Of a stretch of DNA of 15,151 nt, positions 1-8,235 are shown piece after piece. This stretch comes from Gammaproteobacteria bacterium UBA6968 (GTDB lineage Bacteria > Pseudomonadota > Gammaproteobacteria > Pseudomonadales > Azotimanducaceae). The notes beneath the pieces were generated by a model. The model did not search any database. It saw nothing but the letters and a program-made list of their open reading frames with translations, and was not told the DNA's origin. The number at the start of each line of letters is the position of its first letter. Positions within the stretch are counted from its first letter, which is position 1. Position numbers and translations under genes: made by a program. Where the stretch lies: positions 1 to 15,151 of the forward strand of contig DJYW01000103.1 of NCBI GenBank assembly GCA_002450255.1, read 5' to 3'.

Positions 1-1863
1 ATGGAAAACAAAGGCCTCAATGTTTTCAATACGTCTTGTGTACTGGCGACTCCTGATACCGCCACTGATCAAGCTTATGCACGCGTTGAAGCGGTCGTCG
101 CTCATGAGTATTTCCACAACTGGTCTGGTAATCGGGTGACCTGCAGAGACTGGTTTCAACTGAGTCTCAAGGAAGGCTTTACGGTCTTTCGCGACGCGGA
201 ATTCTCATCTGATATGAACTCGCGGGCGGTCAAGCGTATTGAAGATGTTGGGATCTTGCGGTCGATCCAGTTTGCCGAAGACGGTGGCCCGCTGGCTCAT
301 CCTGTGCGTCCCAGCAGCTATATTGAGATCTCCAACTTCTATACCACTACGATTTATGAGAAAGGCGCAGAAGTCGTGCGCATGTATCACACGCTGTTGG
401 GAGAGCAAGCCTTTCGCCAGGGGACGGATCTTTACTTTGATCGGTTCGACGGCACCGCCGCGACCACTGACGATTTTATGCAGGCGATGAGCGAGGCGGG
501 CAATATTGATTTAAGCCAATTCAAGCGTTGGTATGAGCAAGCGGGCACGCCGGAGCTCGCGGTTACCGAAACGTTCGCCGACGGTCAGTTGACCCTTAGC
601 ATTGCACAGTCTTGCCCAGCGACACCGGGTCAGCCAGTCAAGCAACCGTTCCATATGCCGATTTTATTGGGTCTTGTTGGTGCCGACGGCGAACCGTTGC
701 TGCTGGAGGCAGCGCAGTTGGTAACGTCCGCGAAAGCTGAGCTGCGCGACTCGGGTCAGAGTGTTTTGTTCCATCTCACTGCGACTGCGGATGACCTGAT
801 CATCAGCGGATTGAGCGAGCGACCGGTGATCAGCTTTTTGCGAGAGTTTTCTGCGCCAGTGCGGGTGCACTATCCTCGACCGAGTCGGGATCTGGCACTT
901 TTGGCGGCTCATGATCGGGACGGGTTTGTGCGCTGGGATGCCTTACAGACGCTCTGGGTAGGCTTCTTTGATAGTCGCAATAGCGATATAACCGAGCCGC
1001 CAATCGAAGTCATTGCTGCGCTCGCCAAACAGGCCCTTGAACTGCAATCTGCCGACGCCAAACTCTTGGTCGCGACAATGTTGTCGGTCCCCGCGGAAAG
1101 CTATTTATTCGAAGAGTTGCGCGACTTTGACGTGGATGTGCTGCTTGATGCTCGCGATGTGGCAGCCGTCGCTGTCGCAACCCGACTGCAAGACACCTGG
1201 CGGGAGCTCTACGCGCGCTATCACAGCGATGTCGCATACTCGCCCAACGCGGAAGGCATGGCGCATCGTGCGCTCAGTAATATTGCTTTGGGTCATTTGG
1301 TTCTGGCGAGTGATGCACAGACTGCGCAAAGTCTGCTCGAGGCGCATTATCAACATGCCGATAATTTGACTGATCGGCGTGCGGCGCTAAACCTGACCTG
1401 TCGGCTACCGGGTTTAGCACCGGCTTTCCGCGCGGCGATGCTCCAGGACTTTTATGAGCGCTGGCAATCAAAGGCATTGGTTATCGATTTGTGGTTCAAC
1501 TTACAGGCACAAAGTCCGCTGACGACACTCGAAGACTTAGATGAGCTAACTCGCCACCCCAGCTTTGATGCCAAGAATCCCAACCGCCTTCGTTCGGTAT
1601 ACGGCGTATTTGGCATGCTTAATGCGCGGCGTTTTCACGCCATCGACGGATCAGGTTATCAGTATTTGAGTAAAGCGATTCTGCAGTTGGATAAGACCAA
1701 CCCGCAGATTGCAGCGCGTTTAACGGCACCGCTCACTCGCGGGAAACGCTTTGCAGGGCGACGTCAGTCGCTTATGCAAGGGGTATTGAGGGATATGGCT
1801 GCACGCGATGATTTATCCAAAGATTTGTATGAGATTGTGAACAAGAGTTTGACGGCGGACTAA
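1..1863 (+). CDS. pepN: Aminopeptidase N (M1 family), 5' end missing
   Basis: This is a zinc metallopeptidase that removes N-terminal residues from peptides in the cytoplasm. The window opens at the Met of the GAMEN substrate-binding motif, so the first visible residues are MEN. The zinc site is intact: HEYFH at visible residues 35-39 and the third ligand Glu58 in LKEGF; the catalytic Tyr is at 119 in TIYEKGAE. The spacing of these residues is identical to E. coli PepN (H297, E298, H301, E320, Y381), an offset of 262, so about 262 residues (roughly 790 bases) should lie upstream of the window and the full protein should be near 880 residues, the normal length. The rest is the Ig-like domain and the long C-terminal helical domain, which ends normally at a TAA stop. 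The first ATG is an internal codon, not the start. It is convergent with the bat operon across 122 bases with no obvious terminator. Confidence 0.97.
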   Translation: MENKGLNVFNTSCVLATPDTATDQAYARVEAVVAHEYFHNWSGNRVTCRDWFQLSLKEGFTVFRDAEFSSDMNSRAVKRIEDVGILRSIQFAEDGGPLAHPVRPSSYIEISNFYTTTIYEKGAEVVRMYHTLLGEQAFRQGTDLYFDRFDGTAATTDDFMQAMSEAGNIDLSQFKRWYEQAGTPELAVTETFADGQLTLSIAQSCPATPGQPVKQPFHMPILLGLVGADGEPLLLEAAQLVTSAKAELRDSGQSVLFHLTATADDLIISGLSERPVISFLREFSAPVRVHYPRPSRDLALLAAHDRDGFVRWDALQTLWVGFFDSRNSDITEPPIEVIAALAKQALELQSADAKLLVATMLSVPAESYLFEELRDFDVDVLLDARDVAAVAVATRLQDTWRELYARYHSDVAYSPNAEGMAHRALSNIALGHLVLASDAQTAQSLLEAHYQHADNLTDRRAALNLTCRLPGLAPAFRAAMLQDFYERWQSKALVIDLWFNLQAQSPLTTLEDLDELTRHPSFDAKNPNRLRSVYGVFGMLNARRFHAIDGSGYQYLSKAILQLDKTNPQIAARLTAPLTRGKRFAGRRQSLMQGVLRDMAARDDLSKDLYEIVNKSLTAD

Positions 1864-1985
1864 GCTGCTGCGGGTTGGCGGCCCATGGCGTCGAAGGATC
1901 AGGCGTTGTCGGCCGGGCCGCGCGACTGAGTCGGGCGAGACAAGCCTGGAGAGAGTCCTAATGAGAGAAGTCTTTTGAATACAAT

Positions 1986-3713
1986 CTAACGAGATGAGTA
2001 TAGCGCGGGTAGTGCAACCGCTGACGCTTTATCAGTAGCGGACTGAGCATCTTGCATCGCTCTCAAAGCCTGATTTAGATCGGTTGCAAATGCCAAACTC
2101 AAGGATTGTCCGGCAGTCGCCGCATCATCGGTTTGATAGCAGCAGGCATTCAAGTCGTTGACAAGCTGTCGCCCGGCGCCGGAAAAATCACTGAGGTAGC
2201 GCAGGCTGCGATGTTTAGGGATCTCGAATTGGGCACTAATCAGATCTATCAGCGCTTCGCGGATCGCGCCAGGACTGGCGTCTTCTAGTGCATTGGCGAG
2301 CCGTTTTTTTAGCTGTTTCAGTGATGCCTGCCTTGGCGCCTCGCCGTTCGATGGTGTTCGTCGTAAGCGCCATAACCACATGCTAACGGCCAACAAGCCG
2401 AAACCGCCAATCAGCCAATACAGGGCCACAGGCTGTGCTCTAACCACCATATCTGTAGTGGCCGCGTCGGCTAGCGGGCGCGGCTTGTCGCTGGATGGCT
2501 CGTTCGCAGCGGCAGTTTTTGTCCCGGATTCGATAACCTCGTTGACCGAAGCCCCTTCAGCAATGATCACCTGCATGGGTAAGCGAGTGACCTCAACGGT
2601 TTGTGTGGCGGTGTTCCACCAGGTCAGCGCGATGTCGGGTAAGGGCAGGTTGCCGGGCTGCAATGGCACGATAGCCATTGTCTCGATGCGCTGGCCGACC
2701 ACGGTGGATCCAGAGCTGTCATCGTCTAGCACTGGGCTTTCCGGATAGAGTCGCAATGCGTCGCTGTCGGTGCTGGCGAGCAGTTCAGGTACGATTGATC
2801 CAGCGTTGCCGTGAATTACCGCGCGGACGTCGCGCCGGACGGTATCGCCAACTTGTTGAACTCTACCCAGAGACGGCTCGAAGGACTGCAACAGCTTAAC
2901 GGAGGTGGCTGGCAACCAAGGTGCGTCCGGCGGATAACTGGGGGGCACCGGCAGAATGGTCACTTTTTGCTCAGGCGTACTGACGCGCACGCCTTTCCGC
3001 GAACTGCGGCCGTTACTGACCAGCTGCACGCTAGCAGTGATGCTGACGCTGGGTATTTCCAGCGTGCCGCTCGTCTCCGCAAAAATTGCAAAACGCTGTT
3101 CAACGACACCGTAGGGTCTGCCGTTGCGCTGAATGCTAGTCGCGCGGCTCTCACCCAGAGGAATAACCACAGCATCCTTTATTTTCGGTGCGCCAGGTTG
3201 GCTGCCGTACAGTTGGACGCCACCGGAGTAAAACAGTCTTCGGGTAAATATTAGCTCAGCCTGTACGTAAACGGTTTCGCTGGATACATCTGTTTCAAAA
3301 AACACCAGATCATCGATTGCGGCGCGGGTCGAATCCGCGAGGGGACGCACCGTAAGCGTTTGCGGTTGGGTGCGCTCACGACCGACCTGGATACCCGGTA
3401 TCAGCAGCCGACCTGTGCGCTTAGGTTGTAACGTGATCTGATAATCCACCCAGCTCTGTTCGCGACCATTGACGTATTGATACTGGCTCGAGGTGTTGGT
3501 GCCCATCACATGAAAATCTTGCTCCAGCGCAGTTAAATCCAGGGTCTCGCTTTGGCGTGTACCGCTGGCGCGAATGACCATGCGCACGGTTTCTAATTCT
3601 TCCAGTGACCGGTTGGATAGGCGCACACTGAGTTCAGCGTGCGCAAAAGAGACGACCAGGCTGGCAAGCAAGCCACACCAGACCGTCAGGCGGTGCAGGT
3701 GTCGCCTGGCCAT
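1986..3713 (-). CDS. batD: BatD-family membrane protein (periplasmic domain, TM, cytoplasmic tail)
   Basis: Last gene of the Bat operon. I chose the ATG at 3713 because it gives a classic signal peptide (residues 1-26, basic start, hydrophobic core, cleavage after AHA) and a 575-residue protein. An upstream GTG at 3821 in the same frame would overlap batB-C by 7 bases but puts 36 Cys/Leu-rich residues before the signal peptide. The mature part is a large beta-rich region (about residues 27-425), with the family-type pattern of an NGR turn, a Tyr-x-Ile-x-Leu-x-Pro strand and a Gly-x-Leu-x-Ile-Pro segment. One membrane helix follows at about 430-450 (ALYWLIGGFGLL), then a basic, helical cytoplasmic tail of about 125 residues (LKQLKKRLANAL and following). 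BatD is thought to sit in the inner membrane with most of its mass in the periplasm, working with the VWA proteins encoded just upstream. Its molecular function is unknown. Terminates with TAG. Confidence 0.88.
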   Translation of the reverse strand: MARRHLHRLTVWCGLLASLVVSFAHAELSVRLSNRSLEELETVRMVIRASGTRQSETLDLTALEQDFHVMGTNTSSQYQYVNGREQSWVDYQITLQPKRTGRLLIPGIQVGRERTQPQTLTVRPLADSTRAAIDDLVFFETDVSSETVYVQAELIFTRRLFYSGGVQLYGSQPGAPKIKDAVVIPLGESRATSIQRNGRPYGVVEQRFAIFAETSGTLEIPSVSITASVQLVSNGRSSRKGVRVSTPEQKVTILPVPPSYPPDAPWLPATSVKLLQSFEPSLGRVQQVGDTVRRDVRAVIHGNAGSIVPELLASTDSDALRLYPESPVLDDDSSGSTVVGQRIETMAIVPLQPGNLPLPDIALTWWNTATQTVEVTRLPMQVIIAEGASVNEVIESGTKTAAANEPSSDKPRPLADAATTDMVVRAQPVALYWLIGGFGLLAVSMWLWRLRRTPSNGEAPRQASLKQLKKRLANALEDASPGAIREALIDLISAQFEIPKHRSLRYLSDFSGAGRQLVNDLNACCYQTDDAATAGQSLSLAFATDLNQALRAMQDAQSATDKASAVALPALYSSR

Positions 3714-3814
3714 AACGCGATCCAGGCCAAGAGTGCAAAGAGGCCGCAGAGCACAAAGCAAGCGCGGACAGAAGAGAGGGCAAGTCAGATGATACGAAGT
3801 TTGCTCTGACACGC

Positions 3815-5647
3815 TCACCACACCTTATCCGTTTGACGGTTGCTGTAGTCACCGTTACGCAGGCGCTGCTTGGTTTCGTGTTGGAATTTACGTCGCAGCA
3901 AACCGCCGGGGTCGTCGGGCACGCGGCGCAGCCATTGTTCCAACGCTTCGTCTTTTTCATCCCGGCGCGCCATTTGTTGTTCCTGCTCCTCGTCTTGACG
4001 CTCGCCGTCTAGATCCTGCTCCTCTTGCGCCTCAGGGTTGGGGGGCGGTTGTTGCTGGGAATCAGCCATTTCTTGTTGATCGGACTGCTCTTGCTGCTGT
4101 TGGTTGTCTTTTGCCTGCTGCTGTTGATCTTGCTGCTGCTGTTGGTTTTGTTGCTGCTGATCCTGTGGTTGTTGCTCGGCCTGTTGTTTCTCTTCCAGCA
4201 GGCGCTCGATTAGCGTTTTATTAAACTGCACATCGGCATCGTCTGGATTGATCGCCAGTGCTTCGTTGTAATGAGCTAATGCGCCGGGATAGTCGCCCAA
4301 ACGGGCTAGAGCATTGCCGCGGTTGTATAAACCGTCGGCGCTCCGGTCTTGCGCAAAGCCTTCTTCTGCGCTCCGCCAGTCGCCGCTGCGGTATGCCGCA
4401 GCAGAGCGCCAGCGCTGATCCTTGAACAAAGCTGCTGCGCGTTCAGGTTGGCCTCGCGTGAAGGCTCGTATCGCGCGTTGATCGTCCCGTAACCAAAGGC
4501 GCTGCCAAAAATCGTTGAGCGGCGGTTCCTTGCTGAGGCCGTCGCCGCCGCTAATTGGCGTCGCGTCTGCGGCATTTGCCGCTTGATTGTTTACCGGCCC
4601 CTCGCCAGCCGTCGCAGCATAGCTCGTTGGCACAGGCACGCAGGCTATCAGCAACGCGACTAGGCTGCCGCGCCGGAAACCAAGCAACAACAGCGGTATG
4701 AGTACTACAGTGACCCAATAGCCCTGATCGAACCAGGTATCAAATTCTCGCTCGACTTCTATGGTGGCGTCTTCGGTTGGCAGCGGGGTAGACAAAACAT
4801 AGTCGATGTCTTGATCACCGACAGCAAGCTGTGCATAACGTCCGAAACCCAGTTCGGCTACTTCCGCCAGACGGGATTCATCTAACAAAGCGATGATTTG
4901 ATTGCCTTCTTGAGTGCGCAGAAAATCGCGTCGGGGGCCGGGTGGACTGATTGGAATTGCACCGCCGCTGGTGGTGCCAACGCCGAGAATAGAAATCGGG
5001 AATGCGGTATTGCGGTGCCGAGATACGTCTGCGATCTGATCAATACCATCGGTAAGCAGCAGAATTCGGCCTTCCTGCATGTAGGCGTTTTCCAGCAATT
5101 GGTGGGCTAGCTCAAGACCGTGACCAGGGTTGCTGCCAAGCACGGGCATCATGTCCGGCGCCAGCGCGCCGAGTAAGTTTTCGATGGTGCCCACATCATC
5201 TGTCAACGGTACTACCGCGTGGGCATCGCCTGCGTATGCAACCAATCCGGTCAACCCTTCGTCACGCTCGCGTAAAATATCCGCGATTTTTTGACGCGCT
5301 CGGGCTAAGCGGGATGGGCGCAGGTCTTCGGCGAACATGGACAGCGATAAATCGAGCACAATCACCAGCGCATCATTTTTTTGCTCCACATTTTGTGGCC
5401 GTTGCTCCCAGGTCGGGCCGGCCAGGCCGACGGTAGCGATAATCAAAGCGCAAATCAGGATGCCGCTGATCCAGCGTCCGGAACTGCCTTGTTTTGCCTC
5501 CAGTAGCACTGCTAACAACTCCTCGCTTATCGCGCTCGACCAGTTACTGCCACGTTGGGTGCGGCGAATCCAATACCAGGTTAAGCCCAGTAGCGGCAGC
5601 AAGGCGATAAGCCAGGCGGGGCGCAGAAAGTGGAATTCTTCAAGCAT
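3815..5647 (-). CDS. batB: BatB-BatC fusion: VWA domain, TPR and Gln-rich tail
   Basis: This 610-residue protein joins what are separate BatB and BatC proteins in some bacteria. Two N-terminal membrane helices (about 10-27 and 59-77) precede a von Willebrand A domain (about 93-275) whose metal-ion site is complete: Asp99-Leu-Ser101-Leu-Ser103, Thr149 and Asp200 in LLLTDGID. A further hydrophobic stretch (about 310-340) returns to the membrane. Then come TPR-like repeats (about 394-480, clearest at YNRGNALARLGDYPGALAHY), a Gln-rich tract (488-533), an acidic segment, and a conserved-looking end with WLRRVPDDPGGLLRRKF. The VWA domain probably binds a partner through a divalent metal, and the TPR part would be a second docking surface. 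The ATG overlaps the batA stop by 8 bases (ATGCTTGA), indicating translational coupling. The family is linked to aerotolerance in Bacteroides; a role here is inference. Confidence 0.92.
   Translation of the reverse strand: MLEEFHFLRPAWLIALLPLLGLTWYWIRRTQRGSNWSSAISEELLAVLLEAKQGSSGRWISGILICALIIATVGLAGPTWEQRPQNVEQKNDALVIVLDLSLSMFAEDLRPSRLARARQKIADILRERDEGLTGLVAYAGDAHAVVPLTDDVGTIENLLGALAPDMMPVLGSNPGHGLELAHQLLENAYMQEGRILLLTDGIDQIADVSRHRNTAFPISILGVGTTSGGAIPISPPGPRRDFLRTQEGNQIIALLDESRLAEVAELGFGRYAQLAVGDQDIDYVLSTPLPTEDATIEVEREFDTWFDQGYWVTVVLIPLLLLGFRRGSLVALLIACVPVPTSYAATAGEGPVNNQAANAADATPISGGDGLSKEPPLNDFWQRLWLRDDQRAIRAFTRGQPERAAALFKDQRWRSAAAYRSGDWRSAEEGFAQDRSADGLYNRGNALARLGDYPGALAHYNEALAINPDDADVQFNKTLIERLLEEKQQAEQQPQDQQQQNQQQQQDQQQQAKDNQQQQEQSDQQEMADSQQQPPPNPEAQEEQDLDGERQDEEQEQQMARRDEKDEALEQWLRRVPDDPGGLLRRKFQHETKQRLRNGDYSNRQTDKVW
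4049..4186 (-). repeat. Gln-codon low-complexity tract inside batB-C
   Basis: The minus-strand codons are mostly CAG and CAA, giving 28 Gln in 46 residues (488-533 of the fusion protein), broken by Asp, Asn, Glu, Lys, Ser and Pro. On the plus strand it reads as a CTG/TTG run and creates a spurious Leu-rich open frame. The two Gln codons are mixed, so it is not a pure triplet repeat. It links the TPR region to the acidic C-terminal part and is probably disordered. Confidence 0.9.
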
Positions 5648-6638
5648 AGCGACGGCGGGTATCCAGAATCAGTAACAAGGTAAAAATGAGCAGTGCGGCA
5701 CTAAGCGGCCAATAATACAGCGCGCGAATAGGCCGATAAGTCTCGGCCTCCTGCTCCACCGGTTCAAGTTCATCGATGATGCTGTAAATGTTTGCCAGGG
5801 TCTGCGGATCACGAGCGCGAAAGTATTGGCCGCCGGTCACTGCAGCGACTTCGGTAAGGGTATCCTCATCCAGGTCCGCTGATGGATTGGTCACACGGCC
5901 GCTCAAGCGACTAAACAGACCAGGCAGGCGCATTTCATCCGCGCCGACGCCAACTGTGTAGATTTTGATTTGTTCCCGCGCAGCGAGCTCAGCTGCTTTA
6001 GCTGGCGCGACTTCGCCGACGTTGTTCGCTCCATCGGTCAGCAGTATGACCAGCTTTTCGTCTTGAGGACGTTCGCGCAGACGCTTCACGGCAAGACCGA
6101 TGGCGTCGCCAATAGCAGTTTTACCGCCCGCGATGCCGACAGGTGCTTCGCTGAGCAACTGGTCAACGCTAGCCAGATCAAAGGTAAGCGGCGCTTGGAG
6201 ATAAGCGTTGGTGCCGAATAAAACCAGCCCGACGCGATCGCCCTGGCGCTCTTGTACAAATTCGCCGACCACCGCCTTGACGATGCTCAGGCGGTCATAA
6301 TAAACATCGTTTACCGCCATATCCTCGGTGGCCATACTGCCGCTGATGTCGACCGCTAACATTAAATCTCTGCCAGTTGTCGGCAGGGTAATGGCTTCGC
6401 CAGTCCACTGCGGTCTGGCTGCGGCAATGATGAGACTTAGCCAGCACAGCCACAGCAGGATAAGCCGTAGCGTCTGGTCGCGCGTATCAGATTCGCGGGC
6501 GCTGGCGACTTCTGCAAAGGCACCTAGATTGGGAACGGTCAGGGCTGCTTCCGGCCGCTTCGTGCGGCCTAAAAGACCGCGCACCAGTATTGGCAAAGGC
6601 GCTAACGCAAATGCCCAGGGCCAAAGCCACTCGATCAT
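5640..6638 (-). CDS. batA: BatA-like VWA domain membrane protein
   Basis: A 332-residue inner-membrane protein with the standard BatA layout: two N-terminal membrane helices (about 7-24 and 57-74), a von Willebrand A domain (about 90-290), and a C-terminal helix (about 309-326) ending in a basic RRRYA tail. The metal-ion-dependent adhesion site is complete: Asp97-Ile-Ser99-Gly-Ser101, Thr174 in GGKTAIG, and Asp202 in LLTDGANN. This suggests metal-dependent protein binding, the presumed target being a partner in the same complex or a client remodelled by the MoxR ATPase encoded upstream. The ATG at 6638 has a good ribosome binding site (AGAGG, 7 bases away) and overlaps the stop of the DUF4381 gene by 4 bases (ATGA). 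It differs from the following VWA gene by lacking a TPR region. Confidence 0.93.
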   Translation of the reverse strand: MIEWLWPWAFALAPLPILVRGLLGRTKRPEAALTVPNLGAFAEVASARESDTRDQTLRLILLWLCWLSLIIAAARPQWTGEAITLPTTGRDLMLAVDISGSMATEDMAVNDVYYDRLSIVKAVVGEFVQERQGDRVGLVLFGTNAYLQAPLTFDLASVDQLLSEAPVGIAGGKTAIGDAIGLAVKRLRERPQDEKLVILLTDGANNVGEVAPAKAAELAAREQIKIYTVGVGADEMRLPGLFSRLSGRVTNPSADLDEDTLTEVAAVTGGQYFRARDPQTLANIYSIIDELEPVEQEAETYRPIRALYYWPLSAALLIFTLLLILDTRRRYA

Positions 6639-7195
6639 GGCGTCGCCTCTTGAGTTGGCAGGGTCGGCTGAGGGTTTGGCGGAGTTGTTTTTGTTGCGGC
6701 GGCTGTCAGCTTGTTGCGTGGCGGACGCAGGCTGTTGAGCAGGCGCATAATGCTGGTATGCACGGCATCAATGTCGGCGTTAGGCGATGCGCTAAAGCGT
6801 TCTGCACCCAGCGCTTTACCCGGCCCGCTAGTAAATGCTTCGCTGTTGCTTAATCGATCCAACGCGGCCAGCCAGGGTTGGCCGGACAACCGGGTCAGTT
6901 CGGATTCCGCATGCGCAATAACGAGCAGCCGCTTTAATATTTCGTTGGCTTGATGCAAATAGGTCGCGGTATTGATGTGATCGTCGTCAAACCGCGTTTT
7001 CAGTTCACTCATCAGACGACGGCTTGCGCGCAATGGCCGGCCAGCCCGGTATCGACGCAGCGCTAATCTGGCCAGCCATCCCAGCCCGAGTAGTAATGCT
7101 GCCAAAAGCAACCACCAGCCGGGTGCCGGCGGCCACCAACCTGGCTCTGACGGCAGGTGAATATCCCGTAGTTGTTGTAGTGGGTCGCTTTGCAT
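6635..7195 (-). CDS. DUF4381 family single-pass membrane protein
   Basis: A 186-residue protein with a short N-terminal segment rich in Trp and Pro (LPSEPGWWPPAPGWW), one membrane helix at about 25-46, then a basic stretch (RRYRAGRPLRASRR) and a helical cytoplasmic domain containing NEILKRLLVIAHAESELTRL and a GQPWLAALDRL motif. This pattern and the position between a DUF58 gene and batA match DUF4381, a family known almost only from MoxR/Bat operons of proteobacteria. The last 30 residues are Thr/Pro-rich and probably disordered. Function is unknown; an adaptor role between the DUF58 and VWA proteins is inference. It starts 6 bases after the DUF58 stop, with only a weak ribosome binding site, so it probably depends on translation of the gene before it. 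Confidence 0.85.
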   Translation of the reverse strand: MQSDPLQQLRDIHLPSEPGWWPPAPGWWLLLAALLLGLGWLARLALRRYRAGRPLRASRRLMSELKTRFDDDHINTATYLHQANEILKRLLVIAHAESELTRLSGQPWLAALDRLSNSEAFTSGPGKALGAERFSASPNADIDAVHTSIMRLLNSLRPPRNKLTAAATKTTPPNPQPTLPTQEATP

Positions 7196-7201
7196 ATGCG
7201 T

Positions 7202-8161
7202 TTAGCCGAGTCGCTGCAGATCGAGACTGCCTGTATGTGTGGACAAGGCGGTGTAGCGAATGGCCGGATGATGGCTGAGTTTCTGCAGCGCTTCACAACG
7301 AGCCATAAATTGCGTTTCATATTGATCGCGAAGACGTTTGCGGCCGGAATGAAATTGCAGGCGTCTCGCGCCATCGGTCACCGCGTATTGGGCAGCTGGG
7401 GGCAGGCTTGCCTCCAACGGATCAGATATGTGGACAAGGTGTACTTGGTTACGCTCGCCGAGGCGTTTGATAGGGTCCATCCAAACGCCTTCGGCGCGGC
7501 TAAAGTCACTGATCAGGATGATTCGGTAACGATTCTTTGAAAGCCGCCGCAGCTGGTTAATGCCGTCACTAACGGCGTTGTCGGCGGTGGGCTCGGCAAT
7601 GCGGTTTAAGGCGCGATTTTGCGCAGCAATTTCGTTCAGGAAACGCGCCAGGACCCGGCTTGAGCGGAGCGGTCGAAACAAGGCCGTAGGCCGATTGCCG
7701 ACTACGACGCCGCCGACGCGATCACCCGCAGCCAGGGTATGCCATGCGACCCGCGCAGCGGTTTCTGCGGCGACCACGCTTTTTAACCGCTGGCTCGAGG
7801 CAAAGAACATCGCCTGGCTTTGGTCGACAAAAAGCAGCGTAGGGCGTTCCCGCTCTTCGCGAAAAATCTTTGTGTGCGGTTTGTTTTTCCGCGCGGTGAC
7901 GCGCCAATCAATGCTGCGAATGTCATCGCCGGGCTGGTAGGTGCGGACCTCAGAAAAGTCGATACCCCGGCCCTTGATCTTGGAAAGCTTCACGCCGGAT
8001 TGCGTACCGACCACCGAACTGCTCACGTTGCCAGACGGCGTGGCCAGGTAGTGCCGGAGTTGCAGCAGCTGTGACACATCGACGTAGGCACCAAGCAGGC
8101 GACCTTTGGCGTGTCTGTTGCTCGCTCCGCTCGCGGTGTTTGCCAACACATCTGGGTTCAT
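7202..8161 (-). CDS. DUF58 domain protein of the MoxR/Bat operon
   Basis: A 319-residue soluble protein with the DUF58 signature at residues 64-104: GRGIDFSEVR, then YQPGDDIRSIDWRVTAR, then PHTKIFREERERP. DUF58 proteins have a VWA-like fold and almost always follow a MoxR ATPase gene, as here. The metal-site loop that follows reads Asp113-Gln-Ser115-Gln-Ala117, so the last Ser of the usual DxSxS is replaced by Ala; the Asp of the strand corresponding to the LISDF segment (Asp219) is present. No signal peptide or membrane helix is apparent, so it is likely cytoplasmic. It is separated from moxR by 74 bases containing a short stem-loop. No strong ribosome binding site precedes the ATG, and the start is therefore slightly uncertain. 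Biochemical role unknown. Confidence 0.9.
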   Translation of the reverse strand: MNPDVLANTASGASNRHAKGRLLGAYVDVSQLLQLRHYLATPSGNVSSSVVGTQSGVKLSKIKGRGIDFSEVRTYQPGDDIRSIDWRVTARKNKPHTKIFREERERPTLLFVDQSQAMFFASSQRLKSVVAAETAARVAWHTLAAGDRVGGVVVGNRPTALFRPLRSSRVLARFLNEIAAQNRALNRIAEPTADNAVSDGINQLRRLSKNRYRIILISDFSRAEGVWMDPIKRLGERNQVHLVHISDPLEASLPPAAQYAVTDGARRLQFHSGRKRLRDQYETQFMARCEALQKLSHHPAIRYTALSTHTGSLDLQRLG

Positions 8162-8176
8162 ACGCGTCGCTTAGCC

Positions 8177-8192
8177 CGGCCTGTATCGGCCG
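8177..8192 (-). other. Short stem-loop between moxR and the DUF58 gene
   Basis: A 5-bp perfect GC stem (CGGCC with GGCCG) encloses a 6-base loop within the 74-base gap. There is no following T run, so it does not look like an intrinsic terminator. It might mark an mRNA processing or stability point inside the operon; this is inference from one short hairpin. Confidence 0.3.
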
Positions 8193-8235
8193 CCAACCAA
8201 ATCGATTGAGGACAAATTAACTGGTAATTCATAGA

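Noticed and set aside
1864..1985. Possible bidirectional terminator between pepN and batD
   Set aside because: CGAC-TGA-GTCG forms a 4-bp stem with a mismatch beyond it and no T run on either strand; too weak to call.
4025..4213. A Leu-rich open frame on the plus strand resembling a membrane helix
   Set aside because: It is the antisense reading of the Gln-codon tract of the BatB-BatC fusion.
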